The notes: generated by a model from the sequence alone, not told the origin. 64,000 nucleotides of DNA from SM23-32 sp964434535 (GCA_964434535.1 CAYSWA010000002.1:62001-126000), one strand, 5' to 3'. Positions 9,067 through 16,959 are shown, counted from the first letter of the stretch. Numbers and translations are program-made.

Positions 9067-9846
9067 ATGAGGATCAAGCAATCGCTCTGCTACCCCATCT
9101 ACCAGCAGGAGGGGATGGACCTGGATGCGTTCCTCGGCACCGTGGCCGGCATCGGCTTCGCCGCCGTCGAGCTCTGGGGCCGGGGGGACGACTTCGAGGA
9201 GGTCGTCGCGACCGCCCACAGGCACGGCCTTGTGGTGGCGAGCATGTCGGGGCATGCCTCGCTGAGCGACGGGCTGAACAAGCGCTCGAACCACGACCGG
9301 ATCGAGGCGGAGCTGCGCGAGTCGATCGACCTGGCCGCCGAGCACGGGATCCCCGGCCTGATCTGCTTCAGCGGCAACCGCCAGCCGCACCAGGGCGCGG
9401 TGGAGGCGATCGACGCCGTGGCCGACGGCCTGCGCCGCGTCGCCCCCTACGCCGAGCAGAAGGGGGTGAACCTGAACCTGGAACTGCTCAACTCCAAGGT
9501 CGACCACCCCGGCTACCAGTGCGACCACACCGCCTGGGGCGTCGCCGTCTGCCAGAAGGTGGGCAGCCCCCGCGCGAAGCTGCTCTACGACATCTACCAC
9601 ATGCAGATCATGGAGGGCGACCTGATCCGCACCCTCCGCGAGAACATCGACTACATCGGCCACTTCCACACCGCCGGCAACCCCGGCCGCAAGGACATGG
9701 ACGACGCGCAGGAGCTGAACTACCGGGGCATCTGCCGCGCCATCGCCGAGTCCGGCTACCGGCACTACGTCGGACACGAGTTCGGCCCGAAGGGCGAGAA
9801 GATCGAGGCGCTGAGGCGCGCCTTCGAGATCTGCGACGTGGGCTGA
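9067..9846 (+). CDS. Sugar phosphate isomerase/epimerase family protein (hydroxypyruvate isomerase-like)
   Basis: The 259-residue AP-endonuclease-2-type TIM barrel starts at the ATG behind GAGAGGAGCC. The motif series is that of hydroxypyruvate isomerase/tagatose epimerase-like enzymes: GFAAVELWG, NLELLNS (metal-ligand Glu), LLYDIYHMQIMEGD, IGHFHTAGNPGR and YVGHEFGP, which supply the Glu, Asp, His and Glu that bind the divalent metal. It probably interconverts a ketose or keto-acid. The substrate cannot be fixed. It stands alone on the plus strand, diverging from the Bat-like cluster. A TATCCT -10 box lies at 9020-9025 with no good -35. Confidence 0.85.
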   Translation: MRIKQSLCYPIYQQEGMDLDAFLGTVAGIGFAAVELWGRGDDFEEVVATAHRHGLVVASMSGHASLSDGLNKRSNHDRIEAELRESIDLAAEHGIPGLICFSGNRQPHQGAVEAIDAVADGLRRVAPYAEQKGVNLNLELLNSKVDHPGYQCDHTAWGVAVCQKVGSPRAKLLYDIYHMQIMEGDLIRTLRENIDYIGHFHTAGNPGRKDMDDAQELNYRGICRAIAESGYRHYVGHEFGPKGEKIEALRRAFEICDVG

Positions 9847-9856
9847 GGCGCCTGTG

Positions 9857-9874
9857 GCAGGACGGCCGTCCTGC
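9857..9874. terminator. Perfect 18-base palindrome after the isomerase gene
   Basis: GCAGGACGG/CCGTCCTGC is a perfect palindrome starting 11 bases after the stop codon at 9846. It lies between the plus-strand isomerase and the minus-strand tRNA-Leu, so it could serve as a bidirectional transcript end. It lacks a T-run and an unpaired loop, so termination is only inferred. Confidence 0.3.
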
Positions 9875-9904
9875 GGCGACGAGCTGAGCCGGGCGGGCAG
9901 GCTC

Positions 9905-9994
9905 TGGTGGGCGAGGGGGGAGTCGAACCCCCACGGGCCTTGGCGGCCCAGCGGGTTTTAAGCCCGCAGCGTCTGCCGTTTCCGCCACTCGCCC
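9905..9994 (-). tRNA. tRNA-Leu(UAA)
   Basis: On the minus strand the acceptor GGGCGAG (9994-9988) pairs with CTCGCCC (9915-9909). TGGCGGAAACGGCAGACGC is the usual leucine D-arm, the anticodon loop reads C-T-TAA-A-A (anticodon UAA), a class II variable arm follows, and the T arm is GGGGGTTCGACTCCCCC. Discriminator A and an encoded CCA (9907-9905) complete the 3' end. The 87-nucleotide body is typical of tRNA-Leu. A TAGAAT -10 box (minus strand, 10002-10007) precedes it. Confidence 0.95.
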
Positions 9995-10018
9995 CCCTGG
10001 CATTCTACCGCGTGCGGA

Positions 10019-10258
10019 CGGATGTAACCACGACGACACGCCGAGCACAACGGACGAGAACGGCGAACGGCAGTCAACGGGTACAGGCAGGATGCGACCG
10101 GCTACGAGGCTGAGGATTGGCGGACCAGCGGGAGTCTCCGCAACGCGCCCCTGCCGTTCGCCCTTCGAGTAGTCATGTCGTCAGGCCTTCATTATGTCTA
10201 TCCTGTATGTCCTGGACAGGCGCCGTTGCCGCCCGTTATGACCCTCATCTCGTCGTGG
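10019..10258. repeat. Remnants of two dispersed intergenic repeats
   Basis: There is no gene here. Bases 10024-10060 read TAACCACGACGACACG followed by GAGCACAACGG, a decayed member of the CACGAAG/CACGACG family also found near 26872, 27130 and 36270. Bases 10190-10225 read TATGTCTATCCTGTATGTCC-TGGACAGG, an ATCCTGT-type repeat, and 10250-10258 end in an inverted GTCGTGG. The sulfatase stop lies at the right edge. Confidence 0.55.
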
Positions 10259-11674
10259 TCAGCCCGCGCCTTCGCGGATCGCCCCCGGCCCCACCGGCGC
10301 CGTGCGCAGCGTGGCGTAATGGGTGTTGAAGAGCGAGCTGTCGCCGATCTCCTCCATCTTGCGCCACATGCGCTTGCACATCTTGATCAGCACGCCGCGC
10401 GCCACGGGATCGGCGGCGCGGTTGCGCAGCTCGTGCGGGTCCTCACGCAGGTTGTAGAGCTCGTCGGCGCCGCCGGGGGAGAAGACGTATTTCCAATCGC
10501 CGTGCCAGACGATCCGCTGGGTGTAGACGAAGCGCTGGCCGAAGAACTCCGCGTAGGCGTCCTGCCACTCGGCGGGCTCGGCCGTGCCGTCGAGCACCGG
10601 CCGGAGCGAACGGCCCTGGCAGGGCTCCATCGGTTCCAGGCCGCAGAGGTCGAGCAGCGTCGGCCCGAGGTCGATCAGGCTGACCACGTGCTCGGCGTCC
10701 TCGCCGCCGCGCATGGCCGGCGCGCGGACGATGAGCGGCACGTTGTAGACCTCCTCGTACGGCGTGCCGACGCCCTTCGTGGCGAGCCCGTGCGCGCCGA
10801 GCATGTCGCCGTGGTCGCAGGTGACCATCACGATCGTCTCCCCGTCGGCGCCGGACTGCTGGAGCGCGTCGAGCAGCCGGCCGGTCTCCGCGTCCAGGAA
10901 CGAGACGACGGCCCAGTAGGCGGCGCGAGCGCGGCGCCATTCGTCCTCGCCGAGCTCCCGCCAGAGGGCGCGCATGCGGCGCACCACCTCCGGCTTGCCG
11001 GCGCAGTCCTCGCCGAGCGAGGGGCTCACGGGCACGGTCCCGGCGTCATAGCGCTCCAGGAAGCTGCGGGGTGGCACGTAGGGGTCGTGCGGCTCGCAGG
11101 TCGAGACGAAGCAGCAGAACGGCCGCTCGCCCGCGCCGTGGCGGCGCACGAAGTCGATGCCCTTCTCGAAGGCCGGGTGCCGGGCCGGGCCGCCCGCGTC
11201 GTCCCAGGCGCCGCAGAGCAGGTAGGGGCGATAGCCCTCGTGCTCGACGACGAGCTGCGAGCCCGGCTCCGGCTCGCGCCGCAGGGCGCCGCAGGCCGTG
11301 TCGTACTGCTCCCAGCCGAAGCGCTCCAGCTCGCCGCTCTGCTCCACGTGCCACTTGCCGAAGTAGCCCGTCGCGTAGCCGGCCTCGGCCAGGCGGCGCG
11401 ACCACCAGCCCATGCCGCCCCGCACGTCCACCCACTCGGGGCGCTGAGTGTGCGTGCAGTCCCAGACGCCGTGCGTGCTCGGGTAGGTGCCGGTCATCAG
11501 CGAGGCCCGCGCGGGGGAGCAGATGGCGTTCGTGCTGTAGCAGCGGCCCAGGCGGAGCCCGTCCCGCGCCAACGCGTCCAGGCGCGGCGTCAGGCAGGGA
11601 CTCTCCGGCGCGAGGGCGTCGGCGTTCGTGTGGTCGGACATCACAATGAGGACGTTCGGCATGCGTGCGGGCAT
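10259..11674 (-). CDS. Sulfatase (alkaline phosphatase superfamily)
   Basis: The 471-residue type I sulfatase-like protein carries the formylglycine signature C52-S-P-A-R (followed by ASLMTG), the N-terminal metal motif PNVLIVMSDH, FGKWH (catalytic Lys/His), SLIDLGPTLLDL and MVTCDHGDMLGAHG for the second metal site. Such enzymes hydrolyse sulfate esters after Cys is converted to formylglycine by an activating enzyme, which is not in this window. No signal peptide is evident from the ATG at 11674 (GGAG 9 bases upstream), so it is either cytoplasmic or exported by another route. PVC bacteria often carry dozens of sulfatases for sulfated polysaccharides. Confidence 0.9.
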   Translation of the reverse strand: MPARMPNVLIVMSDHTNADALAPESPCLTPRLDALARDGLRLGRCYSTNAICSPARASLMTGTYPSTHGVWDCTHTQRPEWVDVRGGMGWWSRRLAEAGYATGYFGKWHVEQSGELERFGWEQYDTACGALRREPEPGSQLVVEHEGYRPYLLCGAWDDAGGPARHPAFEKGIDFVRRHGAGERPFCCFVSTCEPHDPYVPPRSFLERYDAGTVPVSPSLGEDCAGKPEVVRRMRALWRELGEDEWRRARAAYWAVVSFLDAETGRLLDALQQSGADGETIVMVTCDHGDMLGAHGLATKGVGTPYEEVYNVPLIVRAPAMRGGEDAEHVVSLIDLGPTLLDLCGLEPMEPCQGRSLRPVLDGTAEPAEWQDAYAEFFGQRFVYTQRIVWHGDWKYVFSPGGADELYNLREDPHELRNRAADPVARGVLIKMCKRMWRKMEEIGDSSLFNTHYATLRTAPVGPGAIREGAG

Positions 11675-11730
11675 GGCGCGGCTCCGGTCAGGTAAGCCGG
11701 CGAGAGGGCGGCGCGGGCGCCGCAGAGGGA

Positions 11731-11807
11731 TGGAGGCGGCGACGGGATTCGAACCCGTGAATGAGGGTTTTGCAAACCCTTGCCTTGGTCCACTTGGCTA
11801 CGCCGCC
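11731..11807 (-). tRNA. tRNA-Cys(GCA)
   Basis: The minus-strand acceptor GGCGGCG pairs with CGCCGCC. The anticodon stem AGGGT/ACCCT encloses the loop TTGCAAA, giving anticodon GCA, and the T arm is ACGGGTTCGAATCCCGT. The discriminator is U, as is standard for tRNA-Cys, and CCA is encoded (11733-11731). The body is 74 nucleotides. Confidence 0.95.
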
Positions 11808-11825
11808 CCCCTTCGCGGCCCCTCC

Positions 11826-11854
11826 ACTATAGGCCCTGGGCGCCCAGAATGCAA
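11826..11854 (-). promoter_or_regulatory. Sigma-70-type promoter of tRNA-Cys
   Basis: On the minus strand TTGCAT (11854-11849) is followed after 17 bases by TATAGT (11831-11826), and the tRNA begins 19 bases further on. Confidence 0.65.
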
Positions 11855-12002
11855 TCGGCGGAGGCGAGCCACCGCGCCCGGCGTGCAGCGGGAAGGGATC
11901 TGCGGTGACCGGCGCTCGCGACTGCGCCGTCCGGCATGACCGCCGGGGCGGCGGCCCGATTCCTCGGCTGCCTTCGCGACCGAGACCAGCCGAGACGGAA
12001 GC

Positions 12003-12030
12003 TTGACATGCGTTGCGTTTGGGCCATAAT
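12003..12030 (+). promoter_or_regulatory. Sigma-70-type promoter of the DtxR-family gene
   Basis: TTGACA (12003-12008), a 16-base spacer and CATAAT (12025-12030) lie 36 bases before the ATG at 12066. TTGGG (12019-12023) and CCCAA (12046-12050) flank the -10 region as a weak dyad. Autoregulation is plausible but not shown. Confidence 0.6.
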
Positions 12031-12065
12031 ACATTGTTGTCTATACCCAAGAGTTCAGCAACCCG

Positions 12066-12584
12066 ATGGAGCCGACACTGACCAAAGCCCTCCAGGACTA
12101 CCTGGAGGCCATCTACCGCATCGAGGCCGAGAAGCGCGTCGCCCGCGTGCGCGACATCGCCGCCGCCCTCGACGTGCACAAGTCCACCGTCACCGCCGCG
12201 CTGCGTGGCCTCTCCGAGCGCGACATGATAGACTATGAGCCCTATGAGGCGGTGACGCTGGCCGACGGGGGGCGCCGGCTGGCTCGCCGCATCGCCGCCC
12301 GACACGCCGTGCTGCGGCACTTCCTGGAGCACGTGCTCGGGGTCGGGCCGGAGGCGGCCGAGGCCAACGCCCGCCGCCTGGGCCACGCCGTCGACGAGGG
12401 CGTCCTGGAGCGGCTGGTCTGCTTCGTGGCCTTCGCCCACGGGCAGGGGCAGGCCGGCTGGCCGGAGGAGTTCCGCCGCTTCGCCGCAGACGCCGTGAAG
12501 CGCGGAAGCTGCGAGGAGAAGATCGAGAAGTGCCTGCGCCTTATCGGGGAAGCGCTCCCCGACGAGGGCCGAACCCAGACCTGA
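12066..12584 (+). CDS. DtxR/MntR-family metal-dependent transcriptional regulator
   Basis: The 172 residues have the DtxR layout: an N-terminal winged helix (QDYLEAIYRIEAEKR, then IAAALDVHKSTVTAALRGL as the recognition helix region) and a metal-binding/dimerisation domain with the EANARRLGHAVDEGVLERL helix and RHAVLRHFLEHVLG. There is no C-terminal SH3/FeoA domain. Such regulators sense Fe(II) or Mn(II) and repress uptake genes. This copy heads a unit with an FmdB-type zinc ribbon and a broken MMPL gene. It differs from the two DtxR-type genes in the feo operon at 30971-34225, so the genome has at least three. Confidence 0.85.
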   Translation: MEPTLTKALQDYLEAIYRIEAEKRVARVRDIAAALDVHKSTVTAALRGLSERDMIDYEPYEAVTLADGGRRLARRIAARHAVLRHFLEHVLGVGPEAAEANARRLGHAVDEGVLERLVCFVAFAHGQGQAGWPEEFRRFAADAVKRGSCEEKIEKCLRLIGEALPDEGRTQT

Positions 12585-12596
12585 AGGGAGCCCCGG

Positions 12597-12812
12597 ATGC
12601 CGATCTTCGAGTACAAGTGCGCCGAGTGCGGACACGTGACCGAGTTCCTGGAGAAGCCCGACGCGGGCGGCGAGCACCGTTGCGAGCAGTGCGGCGGCGG
12701 GGAGCTGGAGAAGGCGTTCAGCGCCTTCAGCGCCCGCATGGCGCCGAGCGCGGCCCGCGCGCCGTCCTCCTGCGAATCCTGCCCCACCGGCACCTGCCCC
12801 ATGCGCCGCTGA
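12597..12812 (+). CDS. FmdB-family zinc-ribbon protein
   Basis: The 71-residue protein begins MPIFEYKC, the start typical of the FmdB family. Two CxxC pairs (C8/C11 and C29/C32) form a zinc ribbon, and a Ser/Ala-rich linker leads to a second Cys cluster (CESCPTGTCPMRR) at the tail. The name comes from a putative regulator of formamidase/amidase genes, but the molecular role is unknown. It starts 12 bases after the DtxR gene and is probably co-transcribed. Confidence 0.85.
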   Translation: MPIFEYKCAECGHVTEFLEKPDAGGEHRCEQCGGGELEKAFSAFSARMAPSAARAPSSCESCPTGTCPMRR

Positions 12813-12821
12813 GCGCCCCGC

Positions 12822-13046
12822 GTGGAGGAGGGGGCGGTCGAGTTCTCGGTCAGGCATCCGCGCCTGGTGACGGCGGCGATGGTGGCGGCCACGCTGCTGC
12901 TCGGCGCGATGATCCCGCGCGTGCACATCGACACCGACCCCCCCGAGAACATGCTCTCGGCCGGCGACCCCGTGCGCGTCTTCCACGACCGCATGGCCCA
13001 GAACGCGGAGGAGGCAGGGAACGGCGAAGCAAGGCAATGGACCTGA
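12822..13046 (+). pseudogene. N-terminal fragment of an MMPL/RND-family transporter
   Basis: From a GTG at 12822 about 60 residues match the start of MMPL-type RND exporters: RHPRLVTAAMVAATLLLGA as the first membrane helix and then IDTDPPENMLSAGDPVRVFHDRM, the conserved periplasmic entry. Full-length proteins have 750 or more residues. Here the frame passes into repeat sequence at about 13006 and stops at 13046. It follows the FmdB gene by 9 bases. Nothing resembling the remaining transporter is found downstream, so the gene is a remnant. Confidence 0.75.
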
Positions 13047-13430
13047 ATGTGCGCACTGACCGCTCATCACCGGCCACTGCCTGCCCGCTCTCCTTCGTTC
13101 TGGGTCTCCTTCTCGGCCGTTTGTGCCGCGCCGTCGAGCCGTCCGCCGTCGCCTGACAACTGAGCAACGAGCAACTAACAACCGCCGTTTGGCCGTTTCG
13201 GTTCGTTTCGTAATCGGCCTTGTCGCCGCCCTGCAGGGCGTTCTCAGGCCTTTTGGGCCGCCGGGCCATCATACGCGACGGCCCGGTGAGGCGTGTCCCA
13301 TTCGGGCGCATCCGGCCCATTTGGGCGGCGTGGAACGCAGAGGACGCAGAGGACGCCGAGAAACCGCAGATGGACGCGGATGAGCGCGGATCACCGGCTC
13401 AACACTGCGCCCCAGCCGCGTGATCAGGAC
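13006..13430. repeat. Repeat-rich scar between two broken genes
   Basis: This stretch strings together ACTGACCGCTCATCACCGG-type (13054-13080), CAACTGAGCAACGAGCAAC-type (13158-13185) and GCAGAGGACGCAGAGGACG-type (13336-13358) sequence running into ACCGCAGATGGACGCGGATG and GCGGATCACC. All three are low-complexity intergenic repeat types. None is coding by codon use. The plus-strand MMPL fragment enters it from the left and the minus-strand 13574 ORF enters from the right. Confidence 0.6.
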
Positions 13431-13574
13431 GCCCTCGGGGTGTAGTATCTCCGAGATGGGGCCCGCGAAGATGATCAGCAGCACGATGACGCGCGTCAAC
13501 CAGTAGCGCCTGCGCCACTGGTTGAACCGCCGCCACGCGCGACGCGGCCACGAGACTTGTGCGTTCTCAGACAT
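13269..13574 (-). pseudogene. Small membrane protein fragment, C-terminus replaced by repeat
   Basis: The start is at the ATG at 13574 (MSENAQVSW), preceded by GGAGAGGAGTG. About 57 residues look genuine: a basic N-terminus (RRAWRRFNQWRRRYW), a membrane helix (LTRVIVLLIIFAG) and ILHPEGVLITRLG. From about 13404 leftward the frame translates the CGCAGAG/GCGGATG repeat and stops at 13269. It could be an intact very small membrane protein with a junk extension, or the start of a longer lost gene. Family not recognised. Confidence 0.45.
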
Positions 13575-13661
13575 CACTCCTCTCCACAGTATCATACGCA
13601 TACACCAGCGGATTCATTCGCCCGAAGGGCCGGCGTCCCGGGCCATCCGCCGTCCCGGCGC

Positions 13662-13691
13662 TTGATGGGGGACAGGGGGGCGGCGTAGACT
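13662..13691 (+). promoter_or_regulatory. Candidate promoter of the flavodoxin gene
   Basis: TTGATG (13662-13667), an 18-base spacer and TAGACT (13686-13691) lie 39 bases before the ATG at 13731. Confidence 0.45.
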
Positions 13692-13730
13692 CGGCGCGGA
13701 CGTCGGGTTCCACATGCGGGGGGCTTCGCC

Positions 13731-14213
13731 ATGGCCGAGGTGAAGGCGCTGGTCGTCTGCTACTCGCGCACGGGCACCACGCGCAAGGTGGCGCGGATGA
13801 TAGCCGGCGAGCTGGGCTGCGAGCTGGAGGAGATCGTCGACAGGGTGGAGCGCGGCGGGGTGCTCGGCTGGGTGCGGGCGGGCAGGGACGCCGCCCGCCG
13901 GAAGGGCACCCGGATCGAGGAGCCGGCCCATGACCCGGCCGACTACGAGCTGGTCGTGGTCGGCACGCCGGTCTGGGCCTGGACCATGAGCTGCGCGGTG
14001 CGCACCTACCTGAGGGCGGTCCGGGACCGGCTGGCGGCGGTGGCGTTCTTCTGCACGACCGGCCGCACGGGCATCGAGGGCACGTTCGCCCAGATGCAGG
14101 CGCTCTGCGGCAGGGAGCCGGTGGCCACGCTCGGGCTGCGGATGAAGGACGTGATGAAGGGCGACGTGAGCGGCGAGGCGGCCGCCTTCGCGGCGAAGCT
14201 GCGGGGCGAGTGA
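13731..14213 (+). CDS. Flavodoxin-family protein
   Basis: The 160-residue flavodoxin-like fold has the FMN phosphate loop YSRTGTTRKVA at residues 11-21 and the isoalloxazine-side loop GTPVWAWTMSCAVRTYL, typical of short electron carriers or NAD(P)H-dependent FMN proteins of the flavodoxin_4/5 group. It is probably cytoplasmic and transfers electrons to an unidentified partner. The neighbouring gene converges on it 15 bases away, so it is monocistronic. Confidence 0.85.
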   Translation: MAEVKALVVCYSRTGTTRKVARMIAGELGCELEEIVDRVERGGVLGWVRAGRDAARRKGTRIEEPAHDPADYELVVVGTPVWAWTMSCAVRTYLRAVRDRLAAVAFFCTTGRTGIEGTFAQMQALCGREPVATLGLRMKDVMKGDVSGEAAAFAAKLRGE

Positions 14214-14228
14214 GGGGGGCGGGCGCCC

Positions 14229-16772
14229 TCAGCGCAGCAGGACGGGGTCGCCGAAGGCGCAGGCGCCGTCGAAGGCCGCCTCTCCCCGGGCGGGTCGGGC
14301 CCTGAGCTCCAGCAGCTCGACGCCCCGCAGGTCGGCCGTGATCTGAGCCCAGGCGTTGGCCTCCTGCGCCCGGCTCAGGGCGCCGGTGGCGGCGAGCAGC
14401 TTGCCGTCGCCCCATACCTCGATGACGATCTGCTCATTGTGGGCGCGGGGGTCGACCTCCTCACCGAATCGGCCGGTGAGCCCGGCCACCGCGCGCAGCT
14501 CGCCGAAGGCGCCGCCCAGGCCGTAGGAGACGCGGGAAGGCGCGTTCATGCCGAGGCCGCGCTCGAAGCTCTGGTCCCCGATCCGGATCGGGCGGCCGTC
14601 GTAGGAGCGGTCGAAGCCGAGCGCGCCGTGCTCCTGCTTCAGGCTGAGGGGGCGCACGTCGGATAGGGCGACTTCCCGTTCCTCGCTGCGGTCGGCCGAG
14701 GCGAGCGCGGGGAAGGCCTGCGGCGCGGCGAGGGACCGCGCGCGCACGTCGGCCCGCCACTCCGCCCCGCCGGGGCTCCGGCCGGCCGGCACCCGGCGCC
14801 AGGCGTTGTCGAAGAACCCGGCCACCAGGAACGTCTCGGGCCCTGCCGTCATGCGGTCGAAGACGGCGTAGTCGAACCAGTGGTAGTGGCCGGATCCGTC
14901 CCACTCCAGGGGCAGCTCGGCCCGGCGGTAAGCCTGGTAGAGCGCGGCGGGCGTGGTCCCCGCCACCAGGGCGACCATACGGTCGGGCGCGAAGGGGTTG
15001 GGGTGGCAGAGCAGCACGCCGACGTCCTCGCCGGTGAAGCTCTCCTGCCCGAGGGTCACCGCATGGCCGGAGATGCGCGCTGGGAAGGCGAGCGCCTCTT
15101 CGGGCCCGGCGGCCGGCCGGGCGAAGGCGACCTGGCCGGCGACGCGGTTGACCGTCGGCGCGCCGAAGATCAGCAGGTTCTGCGCGGCCAGGTCCTGGGG
15201 GCCGACCTCCGCGTCGGCCTTGAGCGGCGGCGCGTAGCCGTGGCGGGCCTGCCACCGGCGCGCGAACCGATCGGCCTCGGCGCGGCTGACGGCCTTGTGC
15301 AGCTCGGACTCGCCGGCCGTGCCGTAGACGACCAGGAACGGCTCCCTCAGCACGTCGGAGAACGGGCCGCTGCGGCCGGCCCCCTTCAGCACGGCCCCGC
15401 CCTCTTGAGCCGCGCGCCAGGCGTCGCCCGAACGCTCCAGGCGGAGCCGCCCACCGAGCTTCGCCCAGTGGGGCGTGAACTGCTCTGCGTCGACGACGAC
15501 CACGCGGGGGCGCACGGGCATCCGGTCCGCGTCGACGGTCAGGGCACGGACGTTCTGCGTGGACAGCTCGGCTCGCCCGCCCCCGCCCCTCGCCTCGACG
15601 GCGGCGAAGCGGACGGCGTCGCTGACGCGGTCGATGGTCAGCCACCACGCGCGGTTATAGCGCAGGTGGGCGGTCTTGAAGGTGAACTGCTCGGGGCATC
15701 CGCTGACCGGCTGGCCGAAGACCTTGGCCAGCGCGTACTGCCTGGTCCACTGAGGGATGCCTTCTTCCCTCTTGCGTGGGAACTCCAGGTACTCGAACGG
15801 ATATCCGAGCTGGCGCAGGCGCTGCACCATGGCGCGGCTCAGTTCCGTCGATCCGGCCGGGCCGGCAGTCGTCTGCACGGCGGCCACGCGACAATGCTGG
15901 AGGTTCTCCGCCAGGCTGACCGGCGAGAGCGACTGGGGCAGGAAGGTGAAGAGCGTCCGGTGGAGGCCGGCGACCTCCGCGCCCCAGGGAGGACGCTGCA
16001 GCCACGGGCTCGCCGGGGCCCCCTCGCCGAGGGCGACCATCCCGGCGAACAGGTGCGGGTAGTGCGTGGCCAGGTGCCAGCATCCGGCGTGGCCGGCCGC
16101 CTGCCCCATCAGGTAGGAGCGCCCCGCCTCCACGTTGTAGAGGTGGCGCACGTCTTCGACTACGGCCAGCACGTCGGCCTCGCGGACGCGCTCGCCGTGC
16201 GGCTCGGCAAAGGGCGAGACGGCGATGGCCCCCTCGTAGCACGCGGCGGAGCCCTCGGCCCCCTCTGTCTGGAGGGAGAGGATGGCCGGATAGGGGCGCA
16301 GGCCGTCGTATCCCCGGGGCACGCAGATGCGGTAGGGGCGCAGCCGCCCGCTGGCCGGCGAGAAGTAAGCGCGCAGGAAAGGCTCCCCGAGGGGGAAGAT
16401 CGCCCGCCTGCCGTCCTGGAGGCGGCGCAGGTTCGCCTGGATGGCCCGCAGTGCCTGCTCGCGGCGCCGCAGTTCGGCGAGCGAGGGCCGCCCTGCGTCC
16501 TGCCGCTGCAACTGCTCAATCTGGAGCTGGAGGGCGGCCGCATCGCGCTCGATGGCGCCGCCCCCTCCGGCGGCCAGCGTGGCCAGGTCGCGCTGGCCGG
16601 CCTGAAGGAGCGTGTCCAGGTAGTTGCGGAGCTGCTGCGCCGTCTCGCGGTACTCGGTGCGCACCCGCTGGCGCTGGTAGGTGCTGCGGAACCGGATCAG
16701 GCCGAACGTCACCATGGCCAGCGTGAGGGCGATGAGGAAGTGGATCCGGACCGCCTGCTGTCGTCTGGCCAC
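14229..16772 (-). CDS. Membrane-anchored alpha/beta-hydrolase-like protein with C-terminal NPCBM domain
   Basis: The 847 residues comprise an N-terminal anchor helix (residues 10-27), a long coiled coil (about 38-118), an alpha/beta-hydrolase-like region resembling peptidase S9/PHB-depolymerase folds (YRICVPRGYDGLRPYPAIL, SYLMGQAAGHAGCWHLATHYPHLF, where the nucleophile elbow reads GQAAG and lacks the usual Ser), a middle domain with further hydrolase-like segments, and a C-terminal NPCBM-type carbohydrate module (FERGLGMNAPSRVSYGLGG). It is likely tethered to the cell surface and contacts glycans. The missing elbow Ser suggests a non-catalytic or altered esterase. TATACT at 16842-16837 (minus) may be its -10. 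Confidence 0.7.
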   Translation of the reverse strand: MARRQQAVRIHFLIALTLAMVTFGLIRFRSTYQRQRVRTEYRETAQQLRNYLDTLLQAGQRDLATLAAGGGGAIERDAAALQLQIEQLQRQDAGRPSLAELRRREQALRAIQANLRRLQDGRRAIFPLGEPFLRAYFSPASGRLRPYRICVPRGYDGLRPYPAILSLQTEGAEGSAACYEGAIAVSPFAEPHGERVREADVLAVVEDVRHLYNVEAGRSYLMGQAAGHAGCWHLATHYPHLFAGMVALGEGAPASPWLQRPPWGAEVAGLHRTLFTFLPQSLSPVSLAENLQHCRVAAVQTTAGPAGSTELSRAMVQRLRQLGYPFEYLEFPRKREEGIPQWTRQYALAKVFGQPVSGCPEQFTFKTAHLRYNRAWWLTIDRVSDAVRFAAVEARGGGGRAELSTQNVRALTVDADRMPVRPRVVVVDAEQFTPHWAKLGGRLRLERSGDAWRAAQEGGAVLKGAGRSGPFSDVLREPFLVVYGTAGESELHKAVSRAEADRFARRWQARHGYAPPLKADAEVGPQDLAAQNLLIFGAPTVNRVAGQVAFARPAAGPEEALAFPARISGHAVTLGQESFTGEDVGVLLCHPNPFAPDRMVALVAGTTPAALYQAYRRAELPLEWDGSGHYHWFDYAVFDRMTAGPETFLVAGFFDNAWRRVPAGRSPGGAEWRADVRARSLAAPQAFPALASADRSEEREVALSDVRPLSLKQEHGALGFDRSYDGRPIRIGDQSFERGLGMNAPSRVSYGLGGAFGELRAVAGLTGRFGEEVDPRAHNEQIVIEVWGDGKLLAATGALSRAQEANAWAQITADLRGVELLELRARPARGEAAFDGACAFGDPVLLR

Positions 16773-16929
16773 GGTGACGCGTCCCCTCGCTCAGTGGGCA
16801 GGGCCGGGCGCGGGCAGCCGCCCGAACGCAATCGGCAGTATATCACAAACGCCCCGGCTCGGAAACCGGTGCCTGCCTGCGCGCCGAACGCCGAAGGTGC
16901 AAAGCAGAGGCCGCAGCCCGATCACAACC

Positions 16930-16959
16930 TTGCAGGTCTCGTCGACGCTCAGGTATCAT
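16930..16959 (+). promoter_or_regulatory. Candidate promoter of the SpoIIE-type phosphatase gene
   Basis: TTGCAG (16930-16935), an 18-base spacer and TATCAT (16954-16959) lie 30 bases upstream of the ATG at 16990. Confidence 0.4.

Noticed and set aside
10024..10060. CRISPR array
   Set aside because: Repeat units are single, decayed and unevenly spaced, without spacers. None of the repeat regions in the window has direct repeats with unique spacers.
12019..12050. TTGGG/CCCAA dyad as a DtxR operator
   Set aside because: Only five bases per arm and 22 apart; too weak to call an operator.
13123..13383. Small plus-strand ORF through the repeat scar
   Set aside because: It is translated repeat with no codon bias and no ribosome site.
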